The notes: generated by a model from the letters alone, not told the origin. A stretch of 64,000 bases of DNA from Pseudomonas sp. TCU-HL1 (GCF_001708505.1 NZ_CP015992.1:3162001-3226000); one strand, 5' to 3'. Positions 18,192-27,228 are shown, numbered from the stretch's first letter. Program-made: numbers and translations.

Positions 18192-18935
18192 ATGAGTCTT
18201 AGTGACATCGGTATCCTGAGCGCGTTTGCCGCGGGAATGATCTCGTTCCTCTCGCCCTGCGTGCTGCCCTTGGTACCCGGCTATATGTCCTTCATCGCCG
18301 GTCGCTCGGTGGACGAACTGCAGGTCCTGGAAAGCCGCCGGGAGCGGCTCGCGGTGATCGGTATGAGCCTGAGCTTCGTGCTGGGCTTTTCCACCATCTT
18401 CATTGCCCTTGGAGCCAGCGCCACCGCCATTAGCCGGCTGCTGATCGCCTATCGGCAGGAGACCAACCTGGTTGGTGGCATCATCGTGATCGCCTTTGGC
18501 TTGTTCATCACCGGCCTGATCAACCCGCGCTGGCTCAATATGGACGTGCGCTTCGTCCACCAGCTCAAGTCCAGCGGAGGACCGCTGGCCGCCTATGTAT
18601 TGGGAATCGCTTTCGCCTTCGGCTGGACGCCTTGTATCGGCCCGATCCTGGGCAGCATCCTGACGCTGAGTGCCGCCACCGGCAGTACCGGCGCCAGTGG
18701 CGTTGCGCTGCTGTCTATTTACTCGCTCGGCCTGGGGCTCCCATTCCTGCTGACGGCCTGGTTCACCAATCACTTCCTTGCCCATATGAAACGCCTTCGC
18801 CGTTGGAGTCGGGTCATTCACATAGGGGCCGGCGTCATCCTGATAGTCATGGGGGTGGCCATGGTCACGGGCCAGTTGACCGACTTCGCCTGGTGGTTGC
18901 TGGAGGTGTTTCCCATCCTCGGCAGGATCGGCTAG
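18192..18935 (+). CDS. CcdA/DsbD-type thiol-electron transporter
   Basis: The 247-residue integral membrane protein has six or so helices. The redox Cys pair lies in inverted-repeat positions: SPCVLPLVPGY with Cys23 and GWTPCIGPILG with Cys148. It moves reducing equivalents from cytoplasmic thioredoxin to the TlpA-like partner encoded immediately upstream. Size and motifs match CcdA rather than full DsbD, as there is no fused periplasmic domain. Confidence 0.9.
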   Translation: MSLSDIGILSAFAAGMISFLSPCVLPLVPGYMSFIAGRSVDELQVLESRRERLAVIGMSLSFVLGFSTIFIALGASATAISRLLIAYRQETNLVGGIIVIAFGLFITGLINPRWLNMDVRFVHQLKSSGGPLAAYVLGIAFAFGWTPCIGPILGSILTLSAATGSTGASGVALLSIYSLGLGLPFLLTAWFTNHFLAHMKRLRRWSRVIHIGAGVILIVMGVAMVTGQLTDFAWWLLEVFPILGRIG

Positions 18936-19099
18936 CTAGCGGTACGCCCCTGGAAAATGTGCGCGTTCGATCACTCAGTATCGAGCCTGGTAGAGATCAT
19001 TGACCGCGATCAACAAACCGCTTCGCGATTGGCGCTTAGCTTGAGCATCGGTTTAGGCCTGCGTGGCTCAATACCATGTCCTTCGTTGGAGACACCACG

Positions 19100-20119
19100 A
19101 TGAACGCTAAGCGGTTTACCTCTCTGGCGTCAGGTATATCCCTTGCAGCACACCTGAGCCTTGCCCTGGCAAACCCGACTGGCAGCGTCTACACCGCCAA
19201 CGAGCGGGCGGCGTCCATAAGCCAGGTAGACCTCGATACAGGCGTGATCAGCACAGTCGCCTTACCCATCTCCCCGCATAATGTCCAGGTTTCTCCCGAC
19301 GGCAGCTTGCTTTTGGTGGTTGGGATATCCGGACATGCCGGACATTCGAGTGGTGAAAAGTCCAGTGGGCAGTTGTTGGTATTCAGTACCACCGCGCTGG
19401 ATAGACCGCAGTTCAGTCTGCCGGCTGGCAATCACCCGGCTCATGTGGTCACCGACTCTACTGGGCTGCGCGCCTTTGTTACCGATTCCGCCGCCAACCG
19501 GGTGCGGGTCTTCGACCTGAAACAGCGGGTCGAACTACCTGGCATTCCGACTGGGCGCTATCCCCATGGGCTGCGCTTGAGCCCAGATGGTCGAACGCTC
19601 TACGTCGCCAATATGCAGAGCGATAGCGTATCGCTTATCGACGTCACCACGCTCAAGGAGACTGCGCAAATTCCAGTGGGTAAAGGTCCTGTCCAGGTGG
19701 GCTTTGCCCCTGACGGCCGCCTGGCGTTCGTGTCGCTCAGTGCCGCGAATCAGCTTGGCATCATCGACACAGTCGGGCGCAAGGTGATCGGAAAGGTTGA
19801 TGTGGGCCGTACGCCGATACAGATGATGGCCACCGTTGATGGCCGCCAGGTCTATGTCGCGAACCAGGGCAGTGGCCAGAACCCGGACGATCGAGTCTCC
19901 ATCGTCGATCCCCGAACACGCAGCAGCATTGGCACCGTGACCACCGGCCGGGGCGCCCATGGTGTGGCGATCAGCACAGATGGCGCTTATGTGTTTGTCA
20001 GCAATATCGAAGCGGGCACCGTATCCGTAATTGATACGAACAGCCGCACGGTCGTTGGCACACACAAGGTCGGCGCTGGCCCAAACGGGATTAGCTACAA
20101 GCCGCCGAGAGCCCAATAG
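19100..20119 (+). CDS. Periplasmic YVTN-type beta-propeller protein
   Basis: A 339-residue protein with a signal peptide at 1-25 (ending LSLALA) followed by about seven repeats of roughly 42 residues of the kind LSPDGRTLYVANMQSDSVSLID and TVDGRQVYVANQGSG. These are YVTN/40-residue beta-propeller blades. Related proteins accompany copper, cytochrome and nitrous-oxide gene sets, but a biochemical role is rarely known. It stands 164 bp after the CcdA gene with its own start region and may be a separate transcript. Confidence 0.8.
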   Translation: MNAKRFTSLASGISLAAHLSLALANPTGSVYTANERAASISQVDLDTGVISTVALPISPHNVQVSPDGSLLLVVGISGHAGHSSGEKSSGQLLVFSTTALDRPQFSLPAGNHPAHVVTDSTGLRAFVTDSAANRVRVFDLKQRVELPGIPTGRYPHGLRLSPDGRTLYVANMQSDSVSLIDVTTLKETAQIPVGKGPVQVGFAPDGRLAFVSLSAANQLGIIDTVGRKVIGKVDVGRTPIQMMATVDGRQVYVANQGSGQNPDDRVSIVDPRTRSSIGTVTTGRGAHGVAISTDGAYVFVSNIEAGTVSVIDTNSRTVVGTHKVGAGPNGISYKPPRAQ

Positions 20120-20275
20120 CCCTTCGATATGCCGTGGGGGATGGCACCAAAACTAAGTCTTGAAGCATGGATGGGGTCGTTTGAGCGAAGTTCAAGCGAC
20201 CTGACTACGACGCAACCGATAGCCATGATGCTGTGGCCGTCACACAAATTTTCGAGCATGGCTAAGGAGATGATG

Positions 20276-20740
20276 ATGTCTAACATTCGCAATGTACTGA
20301 TGGGACTCTGTATGGCTGCAACGTCTGCGGGGGCCGTGGCGCAAAACGCCGATGAGCACTCGACGCATCACCCGGCCAATGCCTCTGGTTCGGAGGCCAC
20401 CGAGAAGATGCGCCCTGCCCAGCAAATGGACAAAGGGCAGATGGCGGCGATGGACCAGCACATGAAGGCCATGCAAGCCATGCACGAAAAGATGGCTGCA
20501 GCGAAAACCCCGGAAGAGCGCCAGGCGCTGATGGCCGAGCATATGACGCTGATGAAGGGCGGCATGGCCATGATGAAGTCCATGGGTGGTGGAATGTCGG
20601 GTATGGGGGGAATGCAAGGCGGCAAGGGTATGGACGGTGATATGGCCGCACGTCAGCAGATGATGGAAAAGCGCATGGACATGATGGAATCCATGATGCA
20701 AATGATGATGGACCGCATGCCTCCCACACCGTCGAAGTAG
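20276..20740 (+). CDS. Small secreted Met/His-rich protein
   Basis: The 154-residue protein has a signal peptide (about 1-22, ending AGAVA) and then a strongly biased sequence rich in Met, Gln, Lys, Gly and His, with repeats such as MMKSMGGGMSGMGGM and MMEKRMDMMESMMQMMMDRM. Met- and His-rich periplasmic segments commonly bind Cu(I)/Ag(I). Three ATG codons stand in a row; the third (20276) has the best spacing from AAGGAG. The metal role is inferred from composition and from the neighbours. Confidence 0.72.
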   Translation: MSNIRNVLMGLCMAATSAGAVAQNADEHSTHHPANASGSEATEKMRPAQQMDKGQMAAMDQHMKAMQAMHEKMAAAKTPEERQALMAEHMTLMKGGMAMMKSMGGGMSGMGGMQGGKGMDGDMAARQQMMEKRMDMMESMMQMMMDRMPPTPSK

Positions 20741-20765
20741 CCGTTCACCATTCCGAGGAGGCGTT

Positions 20766-21041
20766 ATGAACCATCATTCCGATGATCACAGCTCGCCACC
20801 CAGCTTCTGGAGTTCACGTTACGCAATCGGCCTGGTGGTGATAGGTGGAGTCGCCGTCTATTTTCTGCTGACAGAGCACCTGGCCCATGTTGTCGGCGCC
20901 CTACCGTTTCTGCTGTTGCTCGCCTGCCCGCTGATGCATGTTTTCATGCACCGCGGGCACGGTAGCCACCATCACCAAGGTCAGAGCAACTCTGCCCCTT
21001 CCGCGAAGCCCGATACCCGTGAACCGGGAGATCCCTTATGA
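20766..21041 (+). CDS. DUF2933-type small membrane protein
   Basis: A 91-residue protein with a His-rich N-terminus, one or two hydrophobic helices (about 20-58) and a His-rich stretch HVFMHRGHGSHHHQG before a polar tail. The family is found in metal-resistance and heavy-metal mobile islands. GAGGAG lies seven bases before the ATG. It overlaps the next gene by four bases, so the two are translationally coupled. Confidence 0.75.
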   Translation: MNHHSDDHSSPPSFWSSRYAIGLVVIGGVAVYFLLTEHLAHVVGALPFLLLLACPLMHVFMHRGHGSHHHQGQSNSAPSAKPDTREPGDPL

Positions 21042-21697
21042 ACCATGGTGAATCCGCATATGGTCTCTGGTCGCTGGTTTTCATCAATTCAGCGATCTTC
21101 ATCATGTTTGCATTCAGTTTCTTCAAACCCGCGACGGCCAGAGACTGGAGGAGCTTCGGCGCATTTTCTGCGTTCATCGTCGCCCTGTTCGTGGAGATGT
21201 ATGGCTTCCCTCTGACGATTTATCTGTTGTCAGGCTGGTTGCAGTCCAAGTTCCCCAACCTCGATCTGCTTTCCCACGACTCTGGGCATCTGTGGTCGAC
21301 GTTGTTGGGTGATAAGGGCAATCCTCATTTCAGTGCGCTGCACATCGCCAGCTACGTGTTCCTGGGCTTCGGCTTCTATCTGCTCTCGGCCGCTTGGAGC
21401 GTGCTGTACCACGCTCAACGCCGACACACACTCGCCACAGATGGGCCCTATGCCTGGATCCGGCATCCTCAGTATGTAGCCTTTGTGTTGATCCTCCTGG
21501 GCTTTCTGCTTCAGTGGCCCACCCTTCTGACTTTGGCTATGTTCCCTGTTTTGCTGGTGATGTACGGGCACTTGGCGATTACCGAAGAGAGGGATATGCG
21601 CAAGGAGTTCGGCACTGCCTACGACGAATATGTCCGTGCTACACCCAGATTCATTCCGCGCTTTCGAGATAGGTTCAGTGCGGGTCAGGGCAGCTGA
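21038..21697 (+). CDS. Isoprenylcysteine carboxyl methyltransferase-like (ICMT/PEMT) membrane protein
   Basis: A 219-residue polytopic protein whose C-terminal half carries the ICMT signature: GPYAWIRHPQYVAFVLILLGF and the closing EERDMRKEFGTAYDEYVRATPRFIP. Bacterial members methylate small or lipid substrates with S-adenosylmethionine and recur beside DUF2933 genes in metal islands. It starts inside the end of the DUF2933 gene (ATGA overlap). Substrate unknown. Confidence 0.78.
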   Translation: MNHGESAYGLWSLVFINSAIFIMFAFSFFKPATARDWRSFGAFSAFIVALFVEMYGFPLTIYLLSGWLQSKFPNLDLLSHDSGHLWSTLLGDKGNPHFSALHIASYVFLGFGFYLLSAAWSVLYHAQRRHTLATDGPYAWIRHPQYVAFVLILLGFLLQWPTLLTLAMFPVLLVMYGHLAITEERDMRKEFGTAYDEYVRATPRFIPRFRDRFSAGQGS

Positions 21698-21972
21698 AGC
21701 ATGGAGCAGAAGTACTACGATGACGGCGGCACATAGGGCCCGGACACGCAAAGGAGAACGGTGTGTGAGATGTCTGTGAACGAACAAACGGGAGAAGGCA
21801 CATCCCATGGCCTATGTTGTCTTGCTCAAACAGGTAATCGAGACGGTCGAATCGGCTGCTGCATTGCTTGCTGCAGAATAGCGTCTCCCCACAGGTCCGC
21901 GTGGCAGCGGTGACAAGGCCGAGGTGGCCTTGGAAGTCGAGTCCGGATTGCGTCGTGATTTGCTCGCGCTGC
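21698..21972. other. Intergenic stretch, possible eroded sequence
   Basis: 275 bp between convergent genes. A 24-codon frame at 21807 (MAYVVLLKQVIETVESAAAL...) has GGGAGAAGG upstream but ends at once in TAG. Further on, a frame reading AEVALEVESGLRRDLLALLSC has no start. Both could be scraps of an older gene; nothing here is firm. Confidence 0.3.
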
Positions 21973-22893
21973 TCAGCTGCGACTTTTTGAGGGTTTGCGC
22001 GCCTGATCTCTGGGGACGTGCAGGTATGACATGACGCTTTCGGTAAGTTCAGCCGCCAGCTTTACGGCTTCTTTGTTGCGTGTCATCACGGCGGCGACCA
22101 GGCTCTCGACAACAGCCAGCACGGCCGCGTTCGAGCTGATCAGAACGGGGTGTTCGGCAGGTGCGAACAGTACGTGCTCGGCGAGTTGCACCAGTGGGGA
22201 GGCCGGAGAGTCTGTGATGGCTAATACACTGGCCCCACGCTCGTTGGCGAAGCGCGCAAGTTGGATGGTATCGAGGGAGTAGCGGGGGAGGGAGATCGCC
22301 AACAAGACGTCGTGCTGGGTAATTGATGCCAGTCTATAGGCGGCATTCTCGTTACCACCCTCCATGCTGATGGCTGTTGCGTCTGGGCAGTAGGGCATCA
22401 GATTGGCTGCAGCCAGGCCAGCCATGTACGCACTATTGCCAAAACCCAGGATGAAAATGCGGCGTGCCTTGTTGAGGCGATCGACGAAGGCGTCGAAGGC
22501 CGCCGGGCTGTTGCTACTGACGGCCGCACGCAGGTTGCCTTCCGCAGCCTGCATCTGCTCATGCAGGCCGAAGGAACCGTCGGGGCGCTGGGCCATTTCC
22601 TGGCGCAGCTTATCCACCGGCGATACAAGGTCTTGCAGTGTGCTGACCAAGGCTGCTTTGAGCGCGCTGTAGCCACTGAGCTTCAAGGCGCGAGCCAATC
22701 GATTGACTGCTGCGGCCGAAGTCGACGTTTCCTGCGCAAGCTCCTCAATCGTGAGGGTTGCGGCCTTGAGCGGATGACGCAGGATGAAGTCGGCGACTTT
22801 TCGCAGCGAGGGCTGCAGATCGGGTGAGGCCGACGCCAGCTTGCGCATGACGGGTGAGGTATAGACAGACAGGTCTCGCGGCGCTCGGGTCAT
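21973..22893 (-). CDS. MurR/RpiR-family transcriptional regulator
   Basis: A 306-residue regulator with an N-terminal RpiR helix-turn-helix (about 25-100; TIEELAQETSTSAAAVNRLARALKL) and a C-terminal SIS sugar-isomerase-like domain (about 125-260; RIFILGFGNSAYMAGLAAANL, VLLAISLPRYSLDTIQLARFA). SIS domains normally bind phosphosugars, but Pseudomonas RpiR proteins beside amino-acid binding proteins are common. It lies 160 bp upstream (in transcription sense downstream) of the binding-protein gene in the same direction. Confidence 0.88.
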   Translation of the reverse strand: MTRAPRDLSVYTSPVMRKLASASPDLQPSLRKVADFILRHPLKAATLTIEELAQETSTSAAAVNRLARALKLSGYSALKAALVSTLQDLVSPVDKLRQEMAQRPDGSFGLHEQMQAAEGNLRAAVSSNSPAAFDAFVDRLNKARRIFILGFGNSAYMAGLAAANLMPYCPDATAISMEGGNENAAYRLASITQHDVLLAISLPRYSLDTIQLARFANERGASVLAITDSPASPLVQLAEHVLFAPAEHPVLISSNAAVLAVVESLVAAVMTRNKEAVKLAAELTESVMSYLHVPRDQARKPSKSRS

Positions 22894-23015
22894 GACTCTG
22901 AGAGGGTCCTTGTGGCCAGGTACGCCAGTTTATGTGATCGCAGCGTGAGTGTGGAAACTGCTATGACGCAATCAACAGTGCCCATTCCGCTTTGCCTGGC
23001 CAGGCCATGCTGCAA

Positions 23016-23039
23016 GGAGGTACCCGGTCGAAACGGGTA
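23016..23039. terminator. Hairpin after the amino-acid binding protein gene
   Basis: GGTACCCG and CGGGTACC pair around GTCGAAA just past the stop of the leftward gene ending at 23054. There is no T tract on the minus strand, so termination would be weak or the hairpin may act as a 3'-end stabiliser. Confidence 0.45.
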
Positions 23040-23053
23040 CCCCCGACCTGCAT

Positions 23054-23827
23054 CTATTGGCCGTAGATGTCGTAGCTGAAGTACTTGCTCTGGATTTCCT
23101 GATACCTGCCGTTGGCGCGCAAGGTCGCGATTGCACTGCTGAACTTCTCGGCGGTAGCCGCATCGCCCTTGCGGACGGCGATGCCTGCGCCATTGCCGAA
23201 ATACTTCGGATCGTTGAAGTCCGGACCGACCAGCGCGAAGCCCTTGCCGCTGTCGGTCTTGAGGAAGCTCTCGCTGATGTTCACCACGTCCGCCAGGGTC
23301 GCGTCGATGCGGCCGGAAACCAGATCGAGGAACGCCTCGTTCTGCGAGCCGTAACGAACCACCTCAATCCCAGCCGCCGCAAATTTGTCGCTGGCGTAGC
23401 GGTCATAGGTGGATGCGCGCTGCACCCCGACTCGTTTGCCCTTCAGGTCCTTGAGTGGGTCACTTACGTCGCTTCCCGCTTTCATCAGTAGCTTGCCGGG
23501 CGTGTGGTAGTACTTCTTGGTGAAATCGACCGACTTCAGGCGGTCCGGGGTGATCGACATCGACGACAACACGGCATCCACCTTTCGAACCTTGAGCGAG
23601 GGAATCAGGCCATCGAAGGACTGTTCGACCCATTCGCATTTCACGTGCATCTCTGCGCACAAGGCATTGCCAATGTCGTAATCGAAGCCGCTTAAACGTC
23701 CGTCCTCGGTCTTGTAGGCGAAGGGCGGGTAGGCGGCTTCGATCCCTATCCGCAGGGAGTCCTGTGCCTGGGAGAGCGTGGCGCAAGCAGAGAGCGCCAA
23801 GGCGCCAAGTAGAGCGATCTTGTTCAA
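23054..23827 (-). CDS. Polar amino-acid ABC transporter periplasmic binding protein (TTG start)
   Basis: A 257-residue SBP_bac_3 protein. The best start is TTG at 23827: GGAG stands seven bases upstream and translation then gives a clean signal peptide (NKIALLGALALSACATLSQA). The mature part has LRIGIEAAYPPFAYK, SGFDYDIGNALC, FDGLIPSLKVRKVDAVLSSM and YQEIQSKYFSYDIYG, matching HisJ/ArgT-like proteins for basic amino acids or opines. No permease or ATPase gene is near, so it is an orphan binding protein that must share a transporter. Confidence 0.85.
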   Translation of the reverse strand: MNKIALLGALALSACATLSQAQDSLRIGIEAAYPPFAYKTEDGRLSGFDYDIGNALCAEMHVKCEWVEQSFDGLIPSLKVRKVDAVLSSMSITPDRLKSVDFTKKYYHTPGKLLMKAGSDVSDPLKDLKGKRVGVQRASTYDRYASDKFAAAGIEVVRYGSQNEAFLDLVSGRIDATLADVVNISESFLKTDSGKGFALVGPDFNDPKYFGNGAGIAVRKGDAATAEKFSSAIATLRANGRYQEIQSKYFSYDIYGQ

Positions 23828-23920
23828 TTTATTACTCCAGTTCGTGCGGTGGTGACCCGGGCGAAATGATTCGTGCGCCAGCCTGGAAGTGATTGCGCGG
23901 CGTCCAGCTTCTTCCGTCAT

Positions 23921-24232
23921 GGGTCTTGTGGCGATACGTCGATCATGAAACGAGTCGCTTCGTTTAGGCTAATTTTTGATTGAAATAGTGTCAATCTGTT
24001 TTGAGGTGATTGTTCCTGCTTCATTTTTGTCGTGTATGCGTCTACAGGTTTTCCTGCTTTTTGTCTGGGTGACATGCAGATCTGCTCAGAGTGCGGAGGG
24101 TGGCTGGAAGGCTTTCTCAGAGATCTTGAGTGATGCAAATACTGTCATAAAATTATTTACATGAAATAAAATGCGTCATAGAGTTTCTGGAGGGATGTGC
24201 TCCCAGGGTATCCATCAGAACAAGAGCAACAA
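23921..24232. other. AT-rich intergenic stretch
   Basis: 312 bp, markedly more AT-rich than the neighbours (especially 23970-24190). It contains the upstream region of the binding-protein gene and no supportable coding sequence. The composition shift, next to a broken gene, is compatible with acquired or scrambled DNA. Confidence 0.5.
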
Positions 24233-24548
24233 GAGATGAGAATGCGGACCAAGCCTGGCGCAGCGAATCGAAGACGCTTCAGACAGTGCGAGCCGTTTTC
24301 GACAGGGGAGACGTGGTGGCCGGCACGAGTGCCGGGGCCAGTGTCCTGGGCGAGACCAGCTTCCGTGGCCTGATGACCAGCGCTATCTGGGCGGAATCGA
24401 TCCAAACGCAGCGACGGCCGCATCGTTGCTGGTCGGTGAAGGCTGGATGACGTCCAGCCAGGGATTGTTTCAGCCGCAGAGGCCTGTGACTCGAGAAGAG
24501 GTCGCGCTCACCCTCGCTCGTGTAATCGGACTTAAGAAGGTTCGTTAG
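24233..24548 (+). pseudogene. Cyanophycinase-like / SLH-domain gene remnant
   Basis: One frame reads ...TVRAVFDRGDVVAGTSAGASVLGE..., the nucleophile-elbow block of peptidase S51/cyanophycinase. At about 24375 the sense continues in another frame as PDDQRYLGGIDPNAATAASL..., ending in a segment of the form GLFQPQRPVTREEVALTLARVIGL, which is the conserved core of an S-layer homology domain, then a stop. Start, N-terminal half and the middle are missing. So this looks like a deleted and frameshifted remnant of a secreted cyanophycinase with an SLH tail, 0.6 kb upstream of an intact cyanophycinase. Similarity is judged from motifs only. Confidence 0.6.
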
Positions 24549-24636
24549 TCCCCGGACTCATTAATCACCTCACCCTGCAGCGGCGGGATGGGGCAAGTGT
24601 CATTCGCCTTTTGGAAAGCGCATCGAGATCGTAGCC

Positions 24637-24960
24637 ATGGAACTGACACCCCTCGAACTGTTTGCCTTGGACAAGCTTCTGGACGATCAGGAGTCGGTCG
24701 TGCTTGCCCTCCAGAGTGCCCAGGCCAAGGTCCTGGAACGGGTTGAAACGCGCGACGGCTTCTACTCGGTGATCGAGTTGGAGCAGCCGCTAAGCAGCTT
24801 TGGCCGATTGGCTGAGCGGGAGTGGCGATTCCGCATCAGGAACAAGAGCGCGGGCGGGTACTTCGTTTGCTGGCCAGATGGCGAGTCCAGCCTGTGTCTG
24901 GAGGCTGTCGTTGGCAAGGGGATGCCTGTGGCGATGCTCGCACCGGAACTTCTGGTCTAG
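24637..24960 (+). CDS. Hypothetical protein, 107 residues
   Basis: A complete frame with ATG, normal high-GC codon use and a soluble, mixed-charge protein (MELTPLELFALDKLLDDQES... ending GKGMPVAMLAPELLV). No signal peptide, membrane helix or familiar motif. Upstream GAAAGCG is a weak ribosome site. It lies between the broken and the intact cyanophycinase genes. Not recognised. Confidence 0.6.
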   Translation: MELTPLELFALDKLLDDQESVVLALQSAQAKVLERVETRDGFYSVIELEQPLSSFGRLAEREWRFRIRNKSAGGYFVCWPDGESSLCLEAVVGKGMPVAMLAPELLV

Positions 24961-25173
24961 AGAACCTGCATGCAGCTCAAGGCGTGAATCCCACAACCAA
25001 CGTGCCCTGAGCTTCACCCTCGATCAGTTCGTTGCGACCAACCCTTTCGCAGAGTGCAGATGCCTCCGGTATCTGCCTTTGGCGAGTGCAACGTCTCTGC
25101 ACTCGTCGTTCTGCCGCTACCGATTTTGCGTATTCCCAACAACGCTGCGCCTCGCAGCCACGGAGAACTGAAG

Positions 25174-26436
25174 ATGAGACTGAGCCAGCTTTGCCGCTAC
25201 GCATGCCTGCTTGTTGTTCTGCTTCCCGGAATGGGTCAAGCCGCTGGTGCGCTGCTCCTGGTGGGCGGTGGACTGAAAGATGACAACGCCGCGATTTACC
25301 AGCGCTTGATTCAACTGGCAGGCGGCAGCGGTCAGGCCAAGATTGGTGTGATTACCGCCGCGTCGATTCCTGAAAGCCAGGACCCGGATGCAGGCACCGC
25401 GAGCGCGGCCAACTCTCGGGCCAACGGCGAGCACTACGCCAACCTGCTGCGCAGCTACGGCGCTGCGGACGCCCAATGGATCCCGATCGATCTGGACCGT
25501 ATCGCCAACAACAGCAACCCGCAGGTGCTAGCACAAATCAATGGCATGACTGGCTTCTTGTTCGGGGGAGGGGATCAGTCGCGACTGGTTCAGACGTTGC
25601 AGAACGTCAACCGGGGCGACACCCCGGCGTTGGCAGCGATCCGCAACAGGCATGCCGCCGGTGCCGTGCTGGCGGGGACCAGCGCCGGGACGGCGATCAT
25701 GGTTGCAGGCCCGATGGTGACTGGTGGCGAAAGCTACGAAGCGCTGCGCTACGGACCTTACACGACACCGTCCGGCGATGACCTGTCGTACGACCCGAGC
25801 GGTGGCTTTGGCTTCTTCAACTATGGCCTTCTCGATACCCACTTCAGCGAGCGTGGACGCCAGGGACGCATTGTGCGTTTGGCCGACTACACCGGCGTTC
25901 CTTTTGCGTTTGGCGTCGATGAAAACACTGGGTTGCTGGTGCAGGACAACCCCAGTCTGGGGCAAGTGGAAATGGAGGTGATTGGCACGGGGGGCGTGTT
26001 TGTTTTCGACCTGCGCAATGCCGAACTCGGTGGCGGAAGCAGCTGGGCGCTCTACGACGTGCTGGCCAGCTACCTGACCAGCGGTGACCTGTACCGGCCC
26101 CAGAGCGGGCAGTTCATCATCGCCAGCAGCAAGACCAGCTTGCGCAATCGCGAGCAGTACAGCAGCGCGATGAGCGCCACGGGAGATATCTTCAGCAGCC
26201 CCAACAACAGTGGCGCCAATGGTCGAAGGAAACCCCGCGAGTTCGTGCTGATCAGCACGGACCTGTTCAACAGCCGTGCCACCAGTACCCTCGGTCGTAC
26301 TTATGAACTCAATCCGCGCTATCGGGTGGACCTGGTCAAAAGCACCCAGTTCGATAGCCATGGCTACAAGGGCACGCTAGGAGGGCAGGCCATGATCTCT
26401 TACCTGCGCGTTCTGATGGATTTGCGTCCGAATTGA
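25174..26436 (+). CDS. Secreted cyanophycinase (peptidase S51 family, CphE-like)
   Basis: A 420-residue protein with a signal peptide (about 1-24, ending MGQAAG). Ser protease-type elements are GALLLVGGGLKDD, FLFGGGDQSRL (131-135 GGGDQ) and the nucleophile elbow LAGTSAGT with Ser170. The extra length over intracellular CphB (about 270 residues) and the export signal match extracellular CphE enzymes, which release beta-Asp-Arg dipeptides from cyanophycin in the environment. The ATG at 25174, seven bases after GGAGAA, is chosen over longer frames. The products would feed the arginine/aspartate catabolism suggested elsewhere in the window. Confidence 0.82.
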   Translation: MRLSQLCRYACLLVVLLPGMGQAAGALLLVGGGLKDDNAAIYQRLIQLAGGSGQAKIGVITAASIPESQDPDAGTASAANSRANGEHYANLLRSYGAADAQWIPIDLDRIANNSNPQVLAQINGMTGFLFGGGDQSRLVQTLQNVNRGDTPALAAIRNRHAAGAVLAGTSAGTAIMVAGPMVTGGESYEALRYGPYTTPSGDDLSYDPSGGFGFFNYGLLDTHFSERGRQGRIVRLADYTGVPFAFGVDENTGLLVQDNPSLGQVEMEVIGTGGVFVFDLRNAELGGGSSWALYDVLASYLTSGDLYRPQSGQFIIASSKTSLRNREQYSSAMSATGDIFSSPNNSGANGRRKPREFVLISTDLFNSRATSTLGRTYELNPRYRVDLVKSTQFDSHGYKGTLGGQAMISYLRVLMDLRPN

Positions 26437-26607
26437 CCCGAATGGACGATTCGCCCCGCATCGTTTCGGTTACACAATGGTGATGATCGAAGCTCGCCGG
26501 GCGCGATGCCCCGGCGCGGTGTCATCCGGCATTTTCCTGGCGATCGGATGCGTGGTCGGTTGCGAGCAGGCAATCGCTGGACCACTCAGCCTGACAGCGC
26601 TATAAGT

Positions 26608-26630
26608 TGTACAATGTGAATTTCTGTACA
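26608..26630. promoter_or_regulatory. Candidate LitR/CarH-type operator (two TGTACA boxes)
   Basis: TGTACA occurs at 26608-26613 and again at 26625-26630, 17 bp apart, 40 bp before the GTG of the first gene of a photolyase-type operon. B12-dependent, light-sensing MerR regulators (LitR/CarH/PplR) bind TGTACA-containing repeats upstream of such operons. Assignment is from motif and context only. Confidence 0.45.
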
Positions 26631-26670
26631 GCTTTTGGCGAATCTCAACCACAGGCAGAGGAGTCACAAG

Positions 26671-27228
26671 GTGGCACTTGGCTGGCTGCTTGAACGCGCG
26701 TGCTCTACGGCGAGTGGCCTGGCCTTGGCGCTATTGCTGAGCACGACAGCGGCGCTGGCGGACTGGCGTGACGACTTGCCAGGGGTGCGTTCTGTCGGCA
26801 CGGGCCAGTTCAAGTGGTTCGGCTTTGCAGTCTACGAAGCGAGACTCTGGAGCCGCGACGTGAGTCCAACGCTGGACCAGCCCTTCGCCCTGGAGCTGAC
26901 CTACCGGCGTGAACTCAAGCGTGACGACTTGGTCGAGATCAGCCTGGAGGAAATGCGCAGGCTCGGTGGTAAAGAACTCAACCCAAAGCGCTTGGCACGA
27001 TGGGAGTATGAAATGCGTCAAGCTTTTGTCGATGTGGTTCCGGGCCAGAGCATCACAGGTTTATACCTGCCAGATCGGGGTTGTCGCTTCTATGTGGATG
27101 GGCAGTTGAGTCGAGAGGTGGCAGACCCTGATTTTGCCCGCGCCTTCTTTGCAATCTGGTTGGACCCGCGCACTCGCAACCCCGAGCTGCGACGCCGACT
27201 GCTTGGCCTCGAGGTCGCTACCGAATGA
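26671..27228 (+). CDS. Chalcone isomerase-like domain protein, exported
   Basis: The 185-residue protein has a signal peptide (about 1-31, ending AALA) and a mature domain starting DWRDDLPGVRSVGTGQFKWFGFAVYEARLW, typical of bacterial chalcone-isomerase-like proteins in photolyase/DUF3833/DUF2878 operons. The start is GTG at 26671 with GAGGAG eight bases upstream; this spacing decides it against an earlier TTG. It overlaps the next (truncated) frame by four bases. The catalytic residues of plant chalcone isomerase are not expected; role unknown. Confidence 0.78.
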   Translation: MALGWLLERACSTASGLALALLLSTTAALADWRDDLPGVRSVGTGQFKWFGFAVYEARLWSRDVSPTLDQPFALELTYRRELKRDDLVEISLEEMRRLGGKELNPKRLARWEYEMRQAFVDVVPGQSITGLYLPDRGCRFYVDGQLSREVADPDFARAFFAIWLDPRTRNPELRRRLLGLEVATE

